Shown one piece after another: positions 1-9,781 of a DNA stretch of 45,321 nt. Each line of letters begins with the position of its first letter. The stretch's first letter is position 1. The position numbers and the translations under genes were made by a program. This DNA is from Desulfobacterales bacterium (GTDB lineage: Bacteria > Desulfobacterota > Desulfobacteria > Desulfobacterales > Desulfosalsimonadaceae): contig JAGXKN010000026.1 in the NCBI GenBank assembly GCA_018335195.1, positions 1 to 45,321 of the forward strand, given 5' to 3'. Under the pieces are notes generated by a model. The model had not been told where the DNA came from and made no database searches. It worked only from the letters and a program-made list of their open reading frames with translations.

Positions 1-1185
1 CTCACGGATGTGGCGGCATTTGAACAGGGCGTATTCGGTTTGTTTGCCCTGCCTGATCCGGGGGCGGATCAGCGGCTGCAGATCATGACCATCCACAAGG
101 CCAAGGGCCTGGAATTTGACATGGTGATCATTCCGGGTCTGGGCAAAAGCCCCCGCACCCAGGACCCTTCCCTGCTGCTGTGGCAGGAGCGGGCGGCCGC
201 ACCCGCCGGACAATCCCTTTTAATGGCGCCCATTTCCGAGACCGGGGCTGAAAAGGACGCTATATACCAGTATATTCAGCAGCTACAGCAGATCCGGCGC
301 GATTATGAAACCGGCCGCCTGCTGTATGTGGCAGCCACCCGGGCGATCAAGCGCCTGCATCTTTTCGGCCGTGCATCCCTGGACAAAGCGGGCGGCCTTT
401 GCAGGCCGGATTCCCGCAGCCTGCTGAGCGTGCTGTGGCCGGCGGTGCGTGAAAAGTTTGAAGTCGCCGCGCAGGAAGACCGGGACCGCAGCGCCCCGCC
501 TCAGGAGGAGCCCCTGCGGGTTTCGGACTGCCGGATTCGGCGCCTGGGCGCGGACTGCAAACTTCCCCGGCCCTATCCGGATGCGCCGGAACCCGCCGGA
601 ACTCCCTCCGTAATCGGGCCTGAAGCAATTGAATCGTTTTCCCCCCGCTTTGACTGGGCCGGGATTACCCTGCGGCATGTGGGAACCGGGGTCCATCAAT
701 GGCTCCGGGTCATATGCGAAAACGGCCTGGAAAACTGGGATCGGCAGAAGATTTATAATCTCCGGGAACTGCTGCAAAGGGACCTGCTGCGCGTCGGGGT
801 CTGCGCATCGGATATCGAGGCCGCGGCCTCGCAGGCGGAAAAAGCATTGATCAATGCAGTGACCGATCACACGGGCCGGTGGATTCTTTCCACGCACTTT
901 CAGGGGGCCTGCGAGTATGCCGTCAGCGGCGTTGTCAGCCATGAGGTCGTTAATGCGGTGATCGATCGGACTTTTGTGGATGACCAGGGGGTGCGCTGGG
1001 TGATTGATTATAAGAGCGGTACTCATGGCGGCGGCGGGTTGGCCGATTTCCTGGACCGGGAGCAGACGCGCTACAACCCCCAGATGGCCCGCTACGGCGA
1101 GCTGATGAAAAAACTCGACGGCCGGCCCCTGCGCTTAGGGCTGTATTTTCCGATGATTCCGGCCTGGCGCCAGTGGTCGGAATAG
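1..1185 (+). CDS. AddA/UvrD-like helicase-nuclease, C-terminal part (5' end outside window)
   Basis: The reading frame is open from base 1, so the gene begins upstream and about 394 C-terminal residues are visible. Near the start is MTIHKAKGLEFDMVIIPG, the superfamily 1 helicase motif V typical of UvrD/RecB/AddA. YVAATRAIKRLHLFG follows as motif VI. Toward the end, VIDYKSG with a downstream Gln/Tyr-rich QTRYNPQMARY segment matches the PD-(D/E)XK nuclease core of AddA/RecB C-termini. In known relatives the protein unwinds and resects double-strand break ends together with an AddB-type partner, which would lie upstream if present. The stop is 12 bp from the stop of the convergent yjbQ-like gene. 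Family membership is well supported; assignment to AddA rather than another UvrD-nuclease fusion is inference. Confidence 0.85.
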   Translation, partial: LTDVAAFEQGVFGLFALPDPGADQRLQIMTIHKAKGLEFDMVIIPGLGKSPRTQDPSLLLWQERAAAPAGQSLLMAPISETGAEKDAIYQYIQQLQQIRRDYETGRLLYVAATRAIKRLHLFGRASLDKAGGLCRPDSRSLLSVLWPAVREKFEVAAQEDRDRSAPPQEEPLRVSDCRIRRLGADCKLPRPYPDAPEPAGTPSVIGPEAIESFSPRFDWAGITLRHVGTGVHQWLRVICENGLENWDRQKIYNLRELLQRDLLRVGVCASDIEAAASQAEKALINAVTDHTGRWILSTHFQGACEYAVSGVVSHEVVNAVIDRTFVDDQGVRWVIDYKSGTHGGGGLADFLDREQTRYNPQMARYGELMKKLDGRPLRLGLYFPMIPAWRQWSE

Positions 1186-1197
1186 GGGCAAATCCTG

Positions 1198-1614
1198 TTA
1201 TTCACCGATGATCTTGACCAGCACGCGCTTTTTCCGGCGGCCGTCAAATTCGCCATAAAAGATCTGCTCCCACGTCCCGAAGTCCAGCCGCCCCTCGGTG
1301 ATGGCAACCACCACCTCGCGGCCCATAACCTGTCGTTTCATATGGGCATCTGCATTGTCCTCGCCCACGTTGTGCCGGTATTGGGAGACCGGTTCGTGCG
1401 GGGCCAGCCGCTCCAGCCACTCGTCATAGTCCTGGTGCAGGCCGGATTCATCATCATTGATGAACACAGAGGCTGTAATATGCATTGCGTTTACAAGCAC
1501 AAAGCCCTCTTGGATGCCGCTTTCCTTCAAGCAGTCATTAACTTGCGGCGTGATGTTGATAAATGCGCGCCGCGTGGGAACGTTGAAAAAAAGCTCTTTG
1601 CGGTAGGATTTCAT
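1198..1614 (-). CDS. YjbQ/UPF0047 family protein
   Basis: A 138-residue protein, the usual size for the YjbQ (UPF0047) family. It has [14 protein letters not shown] near residue 45, then [16 protein letters not shown] and [18 protein letters not shown] near the C-terminus, which are the family's signature blocks. Some members have weak thiamin-phosphate synthase activity, but the physiological role is unsettled. The frame is open further upstream, but the ATG at 1612-1614 follows a strong AAGGAGGCAGGAACC ribosome site, so the shorter start is chosen. It converges on the helicase-nuclease gene. Confidence 0.88.
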   Translation of the reverse strand: MKSYRKELFFNVPTRRAFINITPQVNDCLKESGIQEGFVLVNAMHITASVFINDDESGLHQDYDEWLERLAPHEPVSQYRHNVGEDNADAHMKRQVMGREVVVAITEGRLDFGTWEQIFYGEFDGRRKKRVLVKIIGE

Positions 1615-1648
1615 TGGTTCCTGCCTCCTTTTCGTTTTTGCGCGGATA

Positions 1649-1936
1649 TTATTGCACCCAGTTCGTCCACACCCACAAAAACATGACAATGGCCGCACCA
1701 AAACTAACAAACGCGGAAAATCCCCTGATGGCAAGGTCCGCGGCGGTATGCAGCAAGCTTTTGAGATGATATTTTTGATGTGCCTGGCTGCTTTTGCCGG
1801 GATTGCCGGTCCGGGTATGCCACAATGGGTTTTTTGCCCAATTCCATCCAAAGAGGCTTTCAGTCAGCCGGATGATTGCGTAATTGATAAGCGGGGATAT
1901 CACGCACACGAAAGTGATCACTGCTGCGGTTCTCAT
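1649..1936 (-). CDS. small hypothetical membrane protein
   Basis: A 95-residue protein with two hydrophobic stretches: residues about 2-22 ([20 protein letters not shown]) and about 70-92 ([18 protein letters not shown]). It is probably an inner-membrane protein with a ~45-residue polar loop; no known domain was recognised. A longer frame begins at 2002, but its extra 22 residues are encoded by an intergenic hairpin repeat (1959-1984). The ATG at 1934-1936 has an AAAGGA-type ribosome site, so it is preferred. It lies 34 bp upstream of the yjbQ-like gene on the same strand and may be co-transcribed with it. Confidence 0.55.
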   Translation of the reverse strand: MRTAAVITFVCVISPLINYAIIRLTESLFGWNWAKNPLWHTRTGNPGKSSQAHQKYHLKSLLHTAADLAIRGFSAFVSFGAAIVMFLWVWTNWVQ

Positions 1937-1958
1937 TTCTGCTGTCGTTCCTTTTTCC

Positions 1959-1984
1959 GGGCGAACACACGGGTTCGCCCCTAC
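1959..1984. repeat. Family D hairpin repeat, copy 1
   Basis: GGGCGAAC - ACACGG - GTTCGCCC with perfect 8-bp arms, followed by CTAC. It matches 13033-13058 at 23 of 26 positions. It sits just upstream of the small membrane protein gene. Confidence 0.75.
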
Positions 1985-2012
1985 GGATATTAAAATTGTC
2001 AATGCCGGATAA

Positions 2013-2038
2013 GCCTGTAAAAAGTCTTTTTTACAGGC
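2013..2038. repeat. perfect 11-bp stem-loop
   Basis: GCCTGTAAAAA pairs with TTTTTACAGGC across a 4-nt loop (GTCT). The AAAAAGTC core resembles family E ends. No uridine tail follows on either strand, so a terminator role is unlikely. Confidence 0.6.
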
Positions 2039-2122
2039 AGTGTTAAGTTTTAAGTGATTAAGTGTTTAAGTAAAATCAGAATCTTATTTTTTTATTGCTT
2101 GGCGAGCATAACATTTTTAAGA

Positions 2123-2162
2123 TTTTTTACGAAGCCATCAATTCCTGATGCTTTCGCAAAAA
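2123..2162. repeat. Family E repeat, two ends face to face
   Basis: Imperfect inverted repeat: TTTTTTACGAAGCCATCA (2123-2140), 5-nt spacer, TGATGCTTTCGCAAAAA (2146-2162). The same GATGxTxTCGxAAAAA end occurs at 38568 and 43085. It lies between the HD-GYP gene 3' end and the small membrane protein gene. Confidence 0.6.
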
Positions 2163-2234
2163 TTAATAGAAATATGCCGGTGCGGGAGTTTTTGACGGCT
2201 TCGGGGGATCCGGGTTGATCCCGGGCAAGGCGGA

Positions 2235-3401
2235 TTATGCTCTGAGCCGGATGCGTCGGTCCATTTTCTCCGCCCGGTCGCGTTCGCTCCACACGAAATC
2301 CGTCAGGGACACATCCGATATCGCGCCGACCTCGTCCTTGATTTGCTTGATTTCTTCGATGTTTTCCAGGAAAGCATCCACCACTTCCGGATCGAAATGG
2401 CTGCCCCGCTCGGAGCGGATGATTTCCACTGCGACCTCGACCGGGTAGGGCTCCTTGTAGGGCCGCTTGGAGGTGAGGGCGTCAAATGTGTCGGCAATCC
2501 CGACGATTCTGCCGCTGACGGGCGTCTCGTCTTTTTTCAGGCCCCGGGGATAGCCTTTGCCGTCCCATTTCTCGTGATGGTTCAGGGCGATTTCGTGGGC
2601 GACTTGCAGCACTTGGGCATTGGAGTCCTGGAGAATGGATGCCCCGATGGTTGTATGGGTCTTGATGGTTTCAAATTCCTCGTCTGTCAGGCGCCCGGGT
2701 TTGAGCAGGATGCTGTCGGGGATCCCGATTTTGCCGATATCATGCATGGGTGAAGCATACCGGATCAGTTTGACCATTTCATCTGAAAGACCCAGTTTTG
2801 TGGCAATCAGGGTAGAGTAGCGGCTCATTCGCACGATGTGGTCACCGGTTTCTTCGTCCTTGTATTCCGCGGCGCTCACCAGGCGATTGATCGTGTCCAG
2901 ATATGCATAGTCGAGTTCCTCCAAGGCTTTTTTCAAATCCACCGAGTATTTCTCCAGCGCTTCGATCGAGTCTTCCAGCTTCTTGTTGATCTGGTTGCGT
3001 TCAATCAGCAGGTAACGCATCCGCAGCACCCGCTTGAGCCGGATGGTCAGTTCCTTGAAGCTGATGGGTTTCTGGATGAAATCGCTGGCCCCGACCGCAA
3101 CAATGGATTCGTAATTGTAGTTTTCGGTAAACCCGGTCATGACCATGACATCGGTAGCGTAATCGGCCTTGATCTGCTTTAAAAGGTCCACGCCGCTCAT
3201 GCCGGGCATGCGGATGTCTGTGATCACCACATCAATCGGGGTCTTTTCAATAATTTCCAGTGCTTGTTCCCCGCTTTCGGCGGTATAGCAGACATAGCCG
3301 GCCTTGCTTAAGGCCTGGTAAATCATTTCGGTGATCGGCACCTCGTCGTCTACCACGAGTACGGGCACCTGGTCAGGAATATTTACCTTTGCATGAATCA
3401 T
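2235..3401 (-). CDS. response regulator with HD-GYP domain (RpfG type)
   Basis: A 388-residue protein. Residues ~13-130 form a receiver domain with an acidic pocket (VVDDE), phospho-acceptor Asp62 in VVITDIRMPG and the conserved Lys in FIQKP. A helical linker (~130-175) precedes an HD-GYP domain with DHIVRMSRYS, HDIGKIGIPD (~residue 219) and HHEKWDGKGYPRGL, so all metal-binding and GYP residues are intact. HD-GYP enzymes usually hydrolyse cyclic-di-GMP. Its ATG overlaps the kinase stop as ATGA (3398-3401), implying translational coupling and a cognate pair. Output is probably control of c-di-GMP level; the PilZ gene at 38727 could be a receiver of the same signal, but that link is inference. 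Confidence 0.93.
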   Translation of the reverse strand: MIHAKVNIPDQVPVLVVDDEVPITEMIYQALSKAGYVCYTAESGEQALEIIEKTPIDVVITDIRMPGMSGVDLLKQIKADYATDVMVMTGFTENYNYESIVAVGASDFIQKPISFKELTIRLKRVLRMRYLLIERNQINKKLEDSIEALEKYSVDLKKALEELDYAYLDTINRLVSAAEYKDEETGDHIVRMSRYSTLIATKLGLSDEMVKLIRYASPMHDIGKIGIPDSILLKPGRLTDEEFETIKTHTTIGASILQDSNAQVLQVAHEIALNHHEKWDGKGYPRGLKKDETPVSGRIVGIADTFDALTSKRPYKEPYPVEVAVEIIRSERGSHFDPEVVDAFLENIEEIKQIKDEVGAISDVSLTDFVWSERDRAEKMDRRIRLRA

Positions 3402-5641
3402 ATCGTTATGTCCTTTGCCGGATTAAAGTCTCCCGAGGATGCGGTTTTTGTACCTGATTGCATGGATTTATGCAAGACCCTGTCCAGGGTAACGGCCAGA
3501 TCATTTTTGCTTAAGGGCTTTAGCAGCAGCGCGTTGATTCTGCACGTTTCTGCCTTTTCCCGGCTCACCCGTTCACTGTAGCCGGTGCACAGGATCACCG
3601 GCAGATCGGGCCGGATTTTGCGGACCGCTTTTATCAGTTCCGTGCCGTTTTTATTCGGCATGGCCTGGTCGGTGAGCAGCAGGTCAAACTTTTCCGGCTG
3701 ATGCCGGAAGGCTTCCAGGGCTTCGATGCTGCTGGTGCGCGGGGTTACCTGATAACCCAGGCTTTCGAGCATCTGTTTTGTGAGTTCCACGATCTGGTGT
3801 TCATCGTCCACCACGAGGAGCCGTTCTGTTCCCTGCGGCATTGCCGCGGGATAACCGTCGGGCTGAAAAATTTCCGCGCTTTCCCCGGCTACCGGGATAT
3901 ATACGTGGAAACTGCTGCCTTGACCCCGGATGCTCTCCACTGTAATGGTCCCCCCTGCATTGCGGATGATGCCGTAGGAAACAGACAATCCCAGTCCGGT
4001 TCCCTTTTCCTGGGACTTGGTCGTATAATAGGGTTCGAATATTTTTTCCTTCACTTCCGGGGCGATTCCTTCGCCGGTATCTGAAACCGTGATACAGGCA
4101 TAGGGCCCGGGCGTAAGGTTCCGGTACTGCGGGGATGTTTCCTCGGTAACCGTGATCTGGGTTAAATTCACGCATATTTGCCCGGCCTCTGTGTTTTCCA
4201 TGGCCTGGTAGGCATTTGTGCAAAGGTTCATGAACACCTGGTGCATCTGGGCCACATTTATCCGCACTTTTACAGTATCTTCGGCGATATCGGCGCTTAT
4301 GTCAATGGAGGCGGGGATGGTGTTTTTCAGCAGCTTGACGGTTTCCTTGATCACGGGCTGCACATGGACCGGTTCACCCGGTTCGTTTGCACTCTGTCGG
4401 CTGAAGTTTAAAATCTGCTGCACCAGGCCCTTGGCGCGTTCGGCCGATTTGAACACTTCCTGCAGATTGCGGTAGGCTTGGCTTTCACGGGGGAGATCCT
4501 GCATTGCAAGTTCCGTGTATCCGATTATGGGAAACAGGATGTTGTTGAAATCATGGGCAATGCCGCCGGCCAGGGTGCCGATGGATTCCATTTTCTGGGC
4601 CTGCTGGAGCTGGGCCTCGAGTTCTTTTTGCCGGTTTCTTGCCTCGATGCGTTCGGAAATGTCCCGGACAATTCCCTGGAATCCCGAGGCCTTGCCGTGA
4701 TCATCCAGGCTCAGCGATACCGAGGTTTCCACGAAGCAGACGCTTCCGTCTTTGCGGATTGCCCGCCAATGAAAAGATTTGACCGGCTTTTCGGTTCTGT
4801 AGACGTAATTGAAGGTATCATATACCTGCGGAACCTCGTCTTCGGCAATGAGCTTTTTATAGCTTTCCCCCCGCAGTTCTTCCATCTCGTATCCCAGCAT
4901 GCGCAGGGCGGAGCGGTTTAAAAACTGGTAGTGCCCGGCAAGATCCACCTCGTAATACCCGTCCTCAATGGTTTCCAGGATGTTGCGGTATTTTTTCTCG
5001 CTTTTTTCCAGGGCCTTCCAGGCGTGAACCTCCCGGGTGACATTCCGGGCAATGCCCCGGACGCCGAGGGGTCGGCCGTCATTGTCGAAGAGCAGTGTAT
5101 TGTCATATTCCAGGATGATTTCTTCGCCGCCCTTGTTGCGTATCCGCAAATAACCGCTGTCCTCGCCGTTATTGCGGATCCGTTCCAGGTAGTCGGCCAC
5201 CTGGGATTTAAACGGCTCCGGGACCAGGTCCCGGATGTTCATTTGTTTGAGATCTTCTTGGGTGTGGTCAGATTCGCGCCTGGCTGCAGCGTTGAATTCG
5301 GTGATATTGCCCTGCATGTCGTGGACAAAAATGTATTCATGCAGATTGTTGAATATTTCGGCCATGTTTTTTTGCCGCCGGAGGGCGTTTTGCGCTTTGT
5401 CCTGCGCATCGGCAATCTCGGCCTGAAGTCTGCGGGTTTTGCGGTGTTGAAGAACATTTATTGCGATGCTGACCAGGAGAAGCAACGCGAATACAGCCGC
5501 GGCCGGGATTGCCGGGCCCACGGCGGCTAAAAGGATGCGGTCTCCTGCTGAAACGGCCGGTCCGCTGCCGGCCGCTGCTGCAGCGGGCAGAAAAGCCCGG
5601 AGCGGGAAAATAAGAAAGACGTATTTGCTGTATTGAAGCAT
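3398..5641 (-). CDS. membrane-anchored PAS hybrid histidine kinase
   Basis: A 747-residue hybrid sensor kinase. An N-terminal hydrophobic segment (~residues 45-65, FALLLLVSIAINVL) is followed by a coiled linker and two PAS domains (~85-200 and ~215-335). Then come HisKA with the H-box GGIAHDFNNILFPIIGYTEL (His ~364), HATPase_c (DTGEGI, GTGLGLSVSYGI) and a C-terminal receiver with Asp ~657 in LLLTDQAMPNKNG. The periplasmic part is very short, so the signal is probably sensed by the cytoplasmic PAS domains. The frame extends to a TTG at 5662, but the ATG at 5639-5641 has an AAAGGG ribosome site at good spacing. The gene overlaps the HD-GYP regulator by 4 nt; a phosphorelay from this receiver to that protein is plausible but not shown. 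Confidence 0.92.
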   Translation of the reverse strand: MLQYSKYVFLIFPLRAFLPAAAAAGSGPAVSAGDRILLAAVGPAIPAAAVFALLLLVSIAINVLQHRKTRRLQAEIADAQDKAQNALRRQKNMAEIFNNLHEYIFVHDMQGNITEFNAAARRESDHTQEDLKQMNIRDLVPEPFKSQVADYLERIRNNGEDSGYLRIRNKGGEEIILEYDNTLLFDNDGRPLGVRGIARNVTREVHAWKALEKSEKKYRNILETIEDGYYEVDLAGHYQFLNRSALRMLGYEMEELRGESYKKLIAEDEVPQVYDTFNYVYRTEKPVKSFHWRAIRKDGSVCFVETSVSLSLDDHGKASGFQGIVRDISERIEARNRQKELEAQLQQAQKMESIGTLAGGIAHDFNNILFPIIGYTELAMQDLPRESQAYRNLQEVFKSAERAKGLVQQILNFSRQSANEPGEPVHVQPVIKETVKLLKNTIPASIDISADIAEDTVKVRINVAQMHQVFMNLCTNAYQAMENTEAGQICVNLTQITVTEETSPQYRNLTPGPYACITVSDTGEGIAPEVKEKIFEPYYTTKSQEKGTGLGLSVSYGIIRNAGGTITVESIRGQGSSFHVYIPVAGESAEIFQPDGYPAAMPQGTERLLVVDDEHQIVELTKQMLESLGYQVTPRTSSIEALEAFRHQPEKFDLLLTDQAMPNKNGTELIKAVRKIRPDLPVILCTGYSERVSREKAETCRINALLLKPLSKNDLAVTLDRVLHKSMQSGTKTASSGDFNPAKDITI

Positions 5642-5664
5642 TTGTACCCTTTGTTTTAACAAGA

Positions 5665-5692
5665 AATATACGTATCAGTCTGCTTTTGATAA
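5665..5692 (-). promoter_or_regulatory. candidate sigma70 promoter for the kinase/HD-GYP operon
   Basis: On the minus strand TTATCA (-35-like, 5692-5687) and TATATT (-10-like, 5670-5665) are separated by 16 bp, just upstream of the kinase ATG. It matches consensus only partly. Confidence 0.3.
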
Positions 5693-5758
5693 CACGATTT
5701 GGATTTTTGTAAAAGTTTTATTATCTGTCAGTTCGCCGCCTTGATCTCACGGGTCAAC

Positions 5759-8700
5759 ATGGTTATGATCGACCGGATGGAGAAAAATCAGGACATAAAC
5801 CAGCGGATCAAAAATATCGAGACCCGCTTAAACGAGGCCCTGCACTGCGACCGGCATGCAGCGTTAAAGGAAATCCGGCGCATGCGCAGGCAGCGGGGCC
5901 GCGCCAAAGACGGGAATGCGGACCGCCGGCTGGAAAAAATCGAGCAGCGTATCGAGGCATCCGCCCGGATCAAGCAGCAGCGCAGGGAGGCTCTTCCGCA
6001 GATTTCGTGCAGCCGGGATTTGCCAATTGCTGGAAAGCGCGATGAAATCATCGAGGCGATTGCCGCCCACCAGGTGGTTGTTGTCGCAGGGGAGACCGGA
6101 TCCGGAAAGACCACCCAGTTGCCCAAGTTCTGCCTGGAAGCCGGCCGGGGCATCGAGGGCAGAATCGGCTGCACCCAGCCCCGGCGCATTGCCGCTGTCA
6201 CGGTGGCAAGCCGGATCGCCGAGGAACTCGGGCAGCAGCCCGGTCAGAGCACGGGATACAAGATCCGGTTTTCCGACCGGGTAAGTGATCAGACCACGGT
6301 CAAGATGATGACCGATGGCATTCTGCTGGCCGAAACCCAGGGAGACAAGTATTTAAACGAATACGATACCCTGATCGTGGACGAGGCCCATGAGCGCAGT
6401 TTGAACATTGATTTTCTGCTCGGCCTGATCCGGAACCTGATCCGCACTCGCCGGGATTTGAAAATCATTGTTACTTCCGCCACCATTGACACGGAGAAGT
6501 TTTCTAGGGCTTTTGGTGATGCCCCGGTTATCGAGGTCTCAGGGCGCATGTATCCGGTGGAGGTACGCTACATGCCGCCTGAGGATCTGGGGGATGACAG
6601 TGAAGCGAATTCTTACGTGGATGCCGCTGTTGCGGCCATGGACCGGGTGGAGCGGGAGTCCGCCTTCGGCGACGTGCTCGTGTTCATGCCCACGGAACGC
6701 GATATCCGGGAGACCTGCGAGATTCTTGAAGGCAGAAGTTACAAGAGCGCTGTGGTCATGCCCCTGTATGCCCGGATTCCGGCACCGGAGCAGGCCCGGG
6801 TGTTTAAGCCGGCCGCCGGCCGCAAGATCGTGGTGGCCACCAACGTGGCTGAAACCTCGATTACCATTCCCGGAATCAAGTACGTGATTGACACGGGCCT
6901 GGCCCGGATTTCCGCCTATAATCCCGGAACCCGCACCACGGCCCTGCCGGTTTCGCCAATTTCGCAAAGCAGCGCGGACCAACGCAAGGGCCGATGCGGC
7001 CGGGTCCAAAACGGGGTGTGCATCCGGCTGTATTCAGAAGAAGATTACCTGTCCCGGAATCTGTACACGCCGCCGGAAATCCTGCGGGCCAACCTGGCGG
7101 AGGTGATTCTGCGCATGATTTCCCTGAATCTGGGACGGATCCAGGATTTTCCGTTTGTGGACCCGCCGCCGGCACGGCAGATCAAGGACGGATTTGACAT
7201 TTTATATGAGCTGGGCGCAATTGAAAAAGCCCCGGCAAAGAAAAAGGGGACTGCCGCAGGCGTGCGCCTGACCGGCAAGGGCCGGATCATGGCCCGGCTG
7301 CCGATTGATCCCCGACTTTCGCGCATGCTCATCGAGGCCGATCAGAACGGATGCCTGGGACCGGTTGCCGTGATCGCGGCCGCGCTTTCCGTGATCGACC
7401 CCCGGGAGCGGCCCGAGGGAAAGGAGGCCCAGGCCGAGCAGGCCCGGGCGCAATTTGTGGATCCGAGCTCGGATTTTATCACCTTGTATAACATCTTCCG
7501 CGCATGCACGCAAAACAGTGAGGCAAAGCGCCCCACCGTGCACGCCGGGGATCTCAAGCGGTTTTGCCGGCAGCATTACGTGTCTTTTAAGCGCATGCGC
7601 GAATGGCTGGACGTCTACGAGCAGATGGTCAACCTGCTGGCGGAATCCGGGCTTGAAATCCGGCCGGCGGACAAATCAACGGCTTTCCGGCAGTCCGGGG
7701 ATAAAAGCGATTTTTCGGACCTGTATGCCGCGGTTCACAAGTCCGTGTTAAGCGGATTTCTGTCCAATATCGCCCAGCGCAGGGACAAGAATATCTACCA
7801 GGCCGCCAGGCAGCGGGAGGTGATGATATTTCCGGGATCCGCCCTGTTCAACCGGGCGGGGGCATGGATCGTGGCCGCTGAAATCGTGGAGACCACCCGC
7901 AGATTTGCCAGAACCGCGGCCAACATTGACCCGGCCTGGCTTGAGCCCATTGCCGGGGCCCAGTGCAAGTACACCTACACCAACCCCAGGTGGGAGAAAA
8001 AGCGGGAAGCCGTGGTGGCAGAAGAGCAGGTCAGTCTTTACGGCTTAATCATTGTCCCGGGCAGGACCGTGCCCTACGGCAGAATCGACCCTGCGGAGGC
8101 CACGGATATTTTTATCCGGAACGCCCTGATCGAGGGGGATGTCCAAACCGTGCTGCCGTTTATGGAATACAACTGGCAGCTTGCCGAGCAGATCCGGGAC
8201 AAGGAAAACCGCATCCGCCGCCGGGAACTGCTGGCAGGCGAGGCGGACATGATGGAATTTTACAAGCATCGCCTCTCCGGTGTATATGACATGCGGACCC
8301 TGAAAAAGAAAATCAGGGATGCCGGGGGAGATGATTTTCTGTGTATGTCCGAGGCGGACCTCATGGTGCAGGATCCGGATGAAAATGAGCTTTCCCGGTT
8401 TCCCGATCAGATGGATTTCGGCGGACGCGCCTTTTCCTGTACCTATCGCTTCAATCCGGGCGGCGAGGATGACGGGGTCACGGTTCGCGTACCCGCCTCG
8501 GCCGCCGGCGAAGTGGCCCGGCAAAGCACGGACTGGGTGGTGCCGGGTCTGCTCGAGGAAAAGATCACCGCCCTGATCCGCGCCCTTCCCAAGGCTTATC
8601 GCAGGCAGCTGGTGCCGGTTTCAGAGACCGTGGCAAAGATCATGGAAAAGATGCCCAAGTACCAGGGCTCGCTGGTTTCCACCCTGAGCCGGTTCATATA

Positions 8701-9781
8701 CGAGCAATTCGGCGTGGACGTTCCCGCAAGCGCCTGGAACGAAGCGGATCTGCCGGATCACTTGAAGCTGCGCTTTTCCCTGACTGATCCGGAGGGCCGG
8801 GAACTGGCTGCCGGCCGGGACCGGTGGATTTTTGAAAAAGGCGCGCAGGCGGATCTACCGGGCGATTACTTCCAGGATGAAAAAGCGCGATGGGAGCAAC
8901 AGGGGCTTGTCGACTGGCAGATCCCGGACCTGCCGGAGGCCGTATATATTGGCGGAGCCGACGGACAGCAGTGGCCGGTGTATCCAAGGCTGGCACCTGC
9001 GGATAAAGGAGTGGATCTGCGCATCTTCACGGACCGGGCGCAGGCCGGAAAAACGCACAAATCCGGGGTGGCCCGGCTTTGTGCGATTTATTTTGCCAAA
9101 GAATTCAAGCATCTGAGGCGTACCGTGGCGCTTCCGGCCGCCGCACAGCAGCACGCGGTTTATTTCGGCGGCGCGGATGCCGTGGCCGGGCACATTGTCG
9201 AAAAGGTCCAAAACGATCTGTTTGCCCGGGATCTTCGCACAAAGGCGGATTTCGATCAGTGCGCCGCTCAGAACGTCAACCGGATCATCCCCGCAGGCGT
9301 GGAAATCCGGGATGCGGTGGTCGAGGTGCTGGCCGCCTATCACAGGGCCAGAGAGCAGATCTACCGGTTTGAAAACCGGTTTCGCAATGCGCCGCCCACC
9401 CTTTCGTTTCTCCAGCAGATGCGGGACCGCCTTTCCCGGCTGGTGCCGGAGAATTTCATTGCCCTCTATGATGTCGATCAGATGCGGCATCTGCCCAGAT
9501 ACATCGAGGCAGCCGCCCGCCGGGTGGAACGGGGAGTGAACGACCCGGACAAGGATCGCGCCAAAGCAGATCGACTGGCCGTGTTCGAGGCGTATTTAAA
9601 CGAGCTGATCCGGTCCCTGGATGCATCGGCATCGGATGAAAAGCGCGCAGCAGTGGAGCAGTTTTTCTGGATGATCGAGGAGTTCAAGGTGTCGGTGTTT
9701 GCCCAGGAGCTCAAAACCGCCTACCCGGTTTCCGAAAAGCGCCTGACCCGGAAATACCAGGAAATCCAGCGAATGGTCTAA
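5759..9781 (+). CDS. hrpA: ATP-dependent RNA helicase HrpA (DEAH box)
   Basis: A 1340-residue protein, close to the ~1300 of E. coli HrpA. Motifs in order: Walker A GETGSGKTT (residues ~112-120), TQPRR (Ia), DEAH at ~208-211, SATID (III), FMPTERDI, TNVAETSITIPGIKYVIDTG (V) and QRKGRCGRV (VI). HA2/OB-fold and a long DUF3418-type C-terminal region follow. HrpA-family helicases act on mRNA and, in E. coli, help rescue stalled ribosomes. Start choice is uncertain: the frame reaches a TTG at 5699, but the ATG cluster at 5759, 5765 and 5777 fits the family better and none has a strong ribosome site. It is transcribed divergently from the kinase operon. Confidence 0.95.
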   Translation: MVMIDRMEKNQDINQRIKNIETRLNEALHCDRHAALKEIRRMRRQRGRAKDGNADRRLEKIEQRIEASARIKQQRREALPQISCSRDLPIAGKRDEIIEAIAAHQVVVVAGETGSGKTTQLPKFCLEAGRGIEGRIGCTQPRRIAAVTVASRIAEELGQQPGQSTGYKIRFSDRVSDQTTVKMMTDGILLAETQGDKYLNEYDTLIVDEAHERSLNIDFLLGLIRNLIRTRRDLKIIVTSATIDTEKFSRAFGDAPVIEVSGRMYPVEVRYMPPEDLGDDSEANSYVDAAVAAMDRVERESAFGDVLVFMPTERDIRETCEILEGRSYKSAVVMPLYARIPAPEQARVFKPAAGRKIVVATNVAETSITIPGIKYVIDTGLARISAYNPGTRTTALPVSPISQSSADQRKGRCGRVQNGVCIRLYSEEDYLSRNLYTPPEILRANLAEVILRMISLNLGRIQDFPFVDPPPARQIKDGFDILYELGAIEKAPAKKKGTAAGVRLTGKGRIMARLPIDPRLSRMLIEADQNGCLGPVAVIAAALSVIDPRERPEGKEAQAEQARAQFVDPSSDFITLYNIFRACTQNSEAKRPTVHAGDLKRFCRQHYVSFKRMREWLDVYEQMVNLLAESGLEIRPADKSTAFRQSGDKSDFSDLYAAVHKSVLSGFLSNIAQRRDKNIYQAARQREVMIFPGSALFNRAGAWIVAAEIVETTRRFARTAANIDPAWLEPIAGAQCKYTYTNPRWEKKREAVVAEEQVSLYGLIIVPGRTVPYGRIDPAEATDIFIRNALIEGDVQTVLPFMEYNWQLAEQIRDKENRIRRRELLAGEADMMEFYKHRLSGVYDMRTLKKKIRDAGGDDFLCMSEADLMVQDPDENELSRFPDQMDFGGRAFSCTYRFNPGGEDDGVTVRVPASAAGEVARQSTDWVVPGLLEEKITALIRALPKAYRRQLVPVSETVAKIMEKMPKYQGSLVSTLSRFIYEQFGVDVPASAWNEADLPDHLKLRFSLTDPEGRELAAGRDRWIFEKGAQADLPGDYFQDEKARWEQQGLVDWQIPDLPEAVYIGGADGQQWPVYPRLAPADKGVDLRIFTDRAQAGKTHKSGVARLCAIYFAKEFKHLRRTVALPAAAQQHAVYFGGADAVAGHIVEKVQNDLFARDLRTKADFDQCAAQNVNRIIPAGVEIRDAVVEVLAAYHRAREQIYRFENRFRNAPPTLSFLQQMRDRLSRLVPENFIALYDVDQMRHLPRYIEAAARRVERGVNDPDKDRAKADRLAVFEAYLNELIRSLDASASDEKRAAVEQFFWMIEEFKVSVFAQELKTAYPVSEKRLTRKYQEIQRMV

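Noticed and set aside
283-1026. 247-residue minus-strand open frame
   Set aside because: It is antisense to the helicase-nuclease gene, which has clear motifs; composition is typical of a GC-rich shadow frame.
1937-2002. 22-residue N-terminal extension of the small membrane protein
   Set aside because: It is encoded by the family D hairpin repeat, and a better ribosome site favours the ATG at 1936.
5699-5758. N-terminal extension of HrpA from TTG 5699
   Set aside because: The extra 20 residues are not HrpA-like and no ribosome site precedes the TTG.
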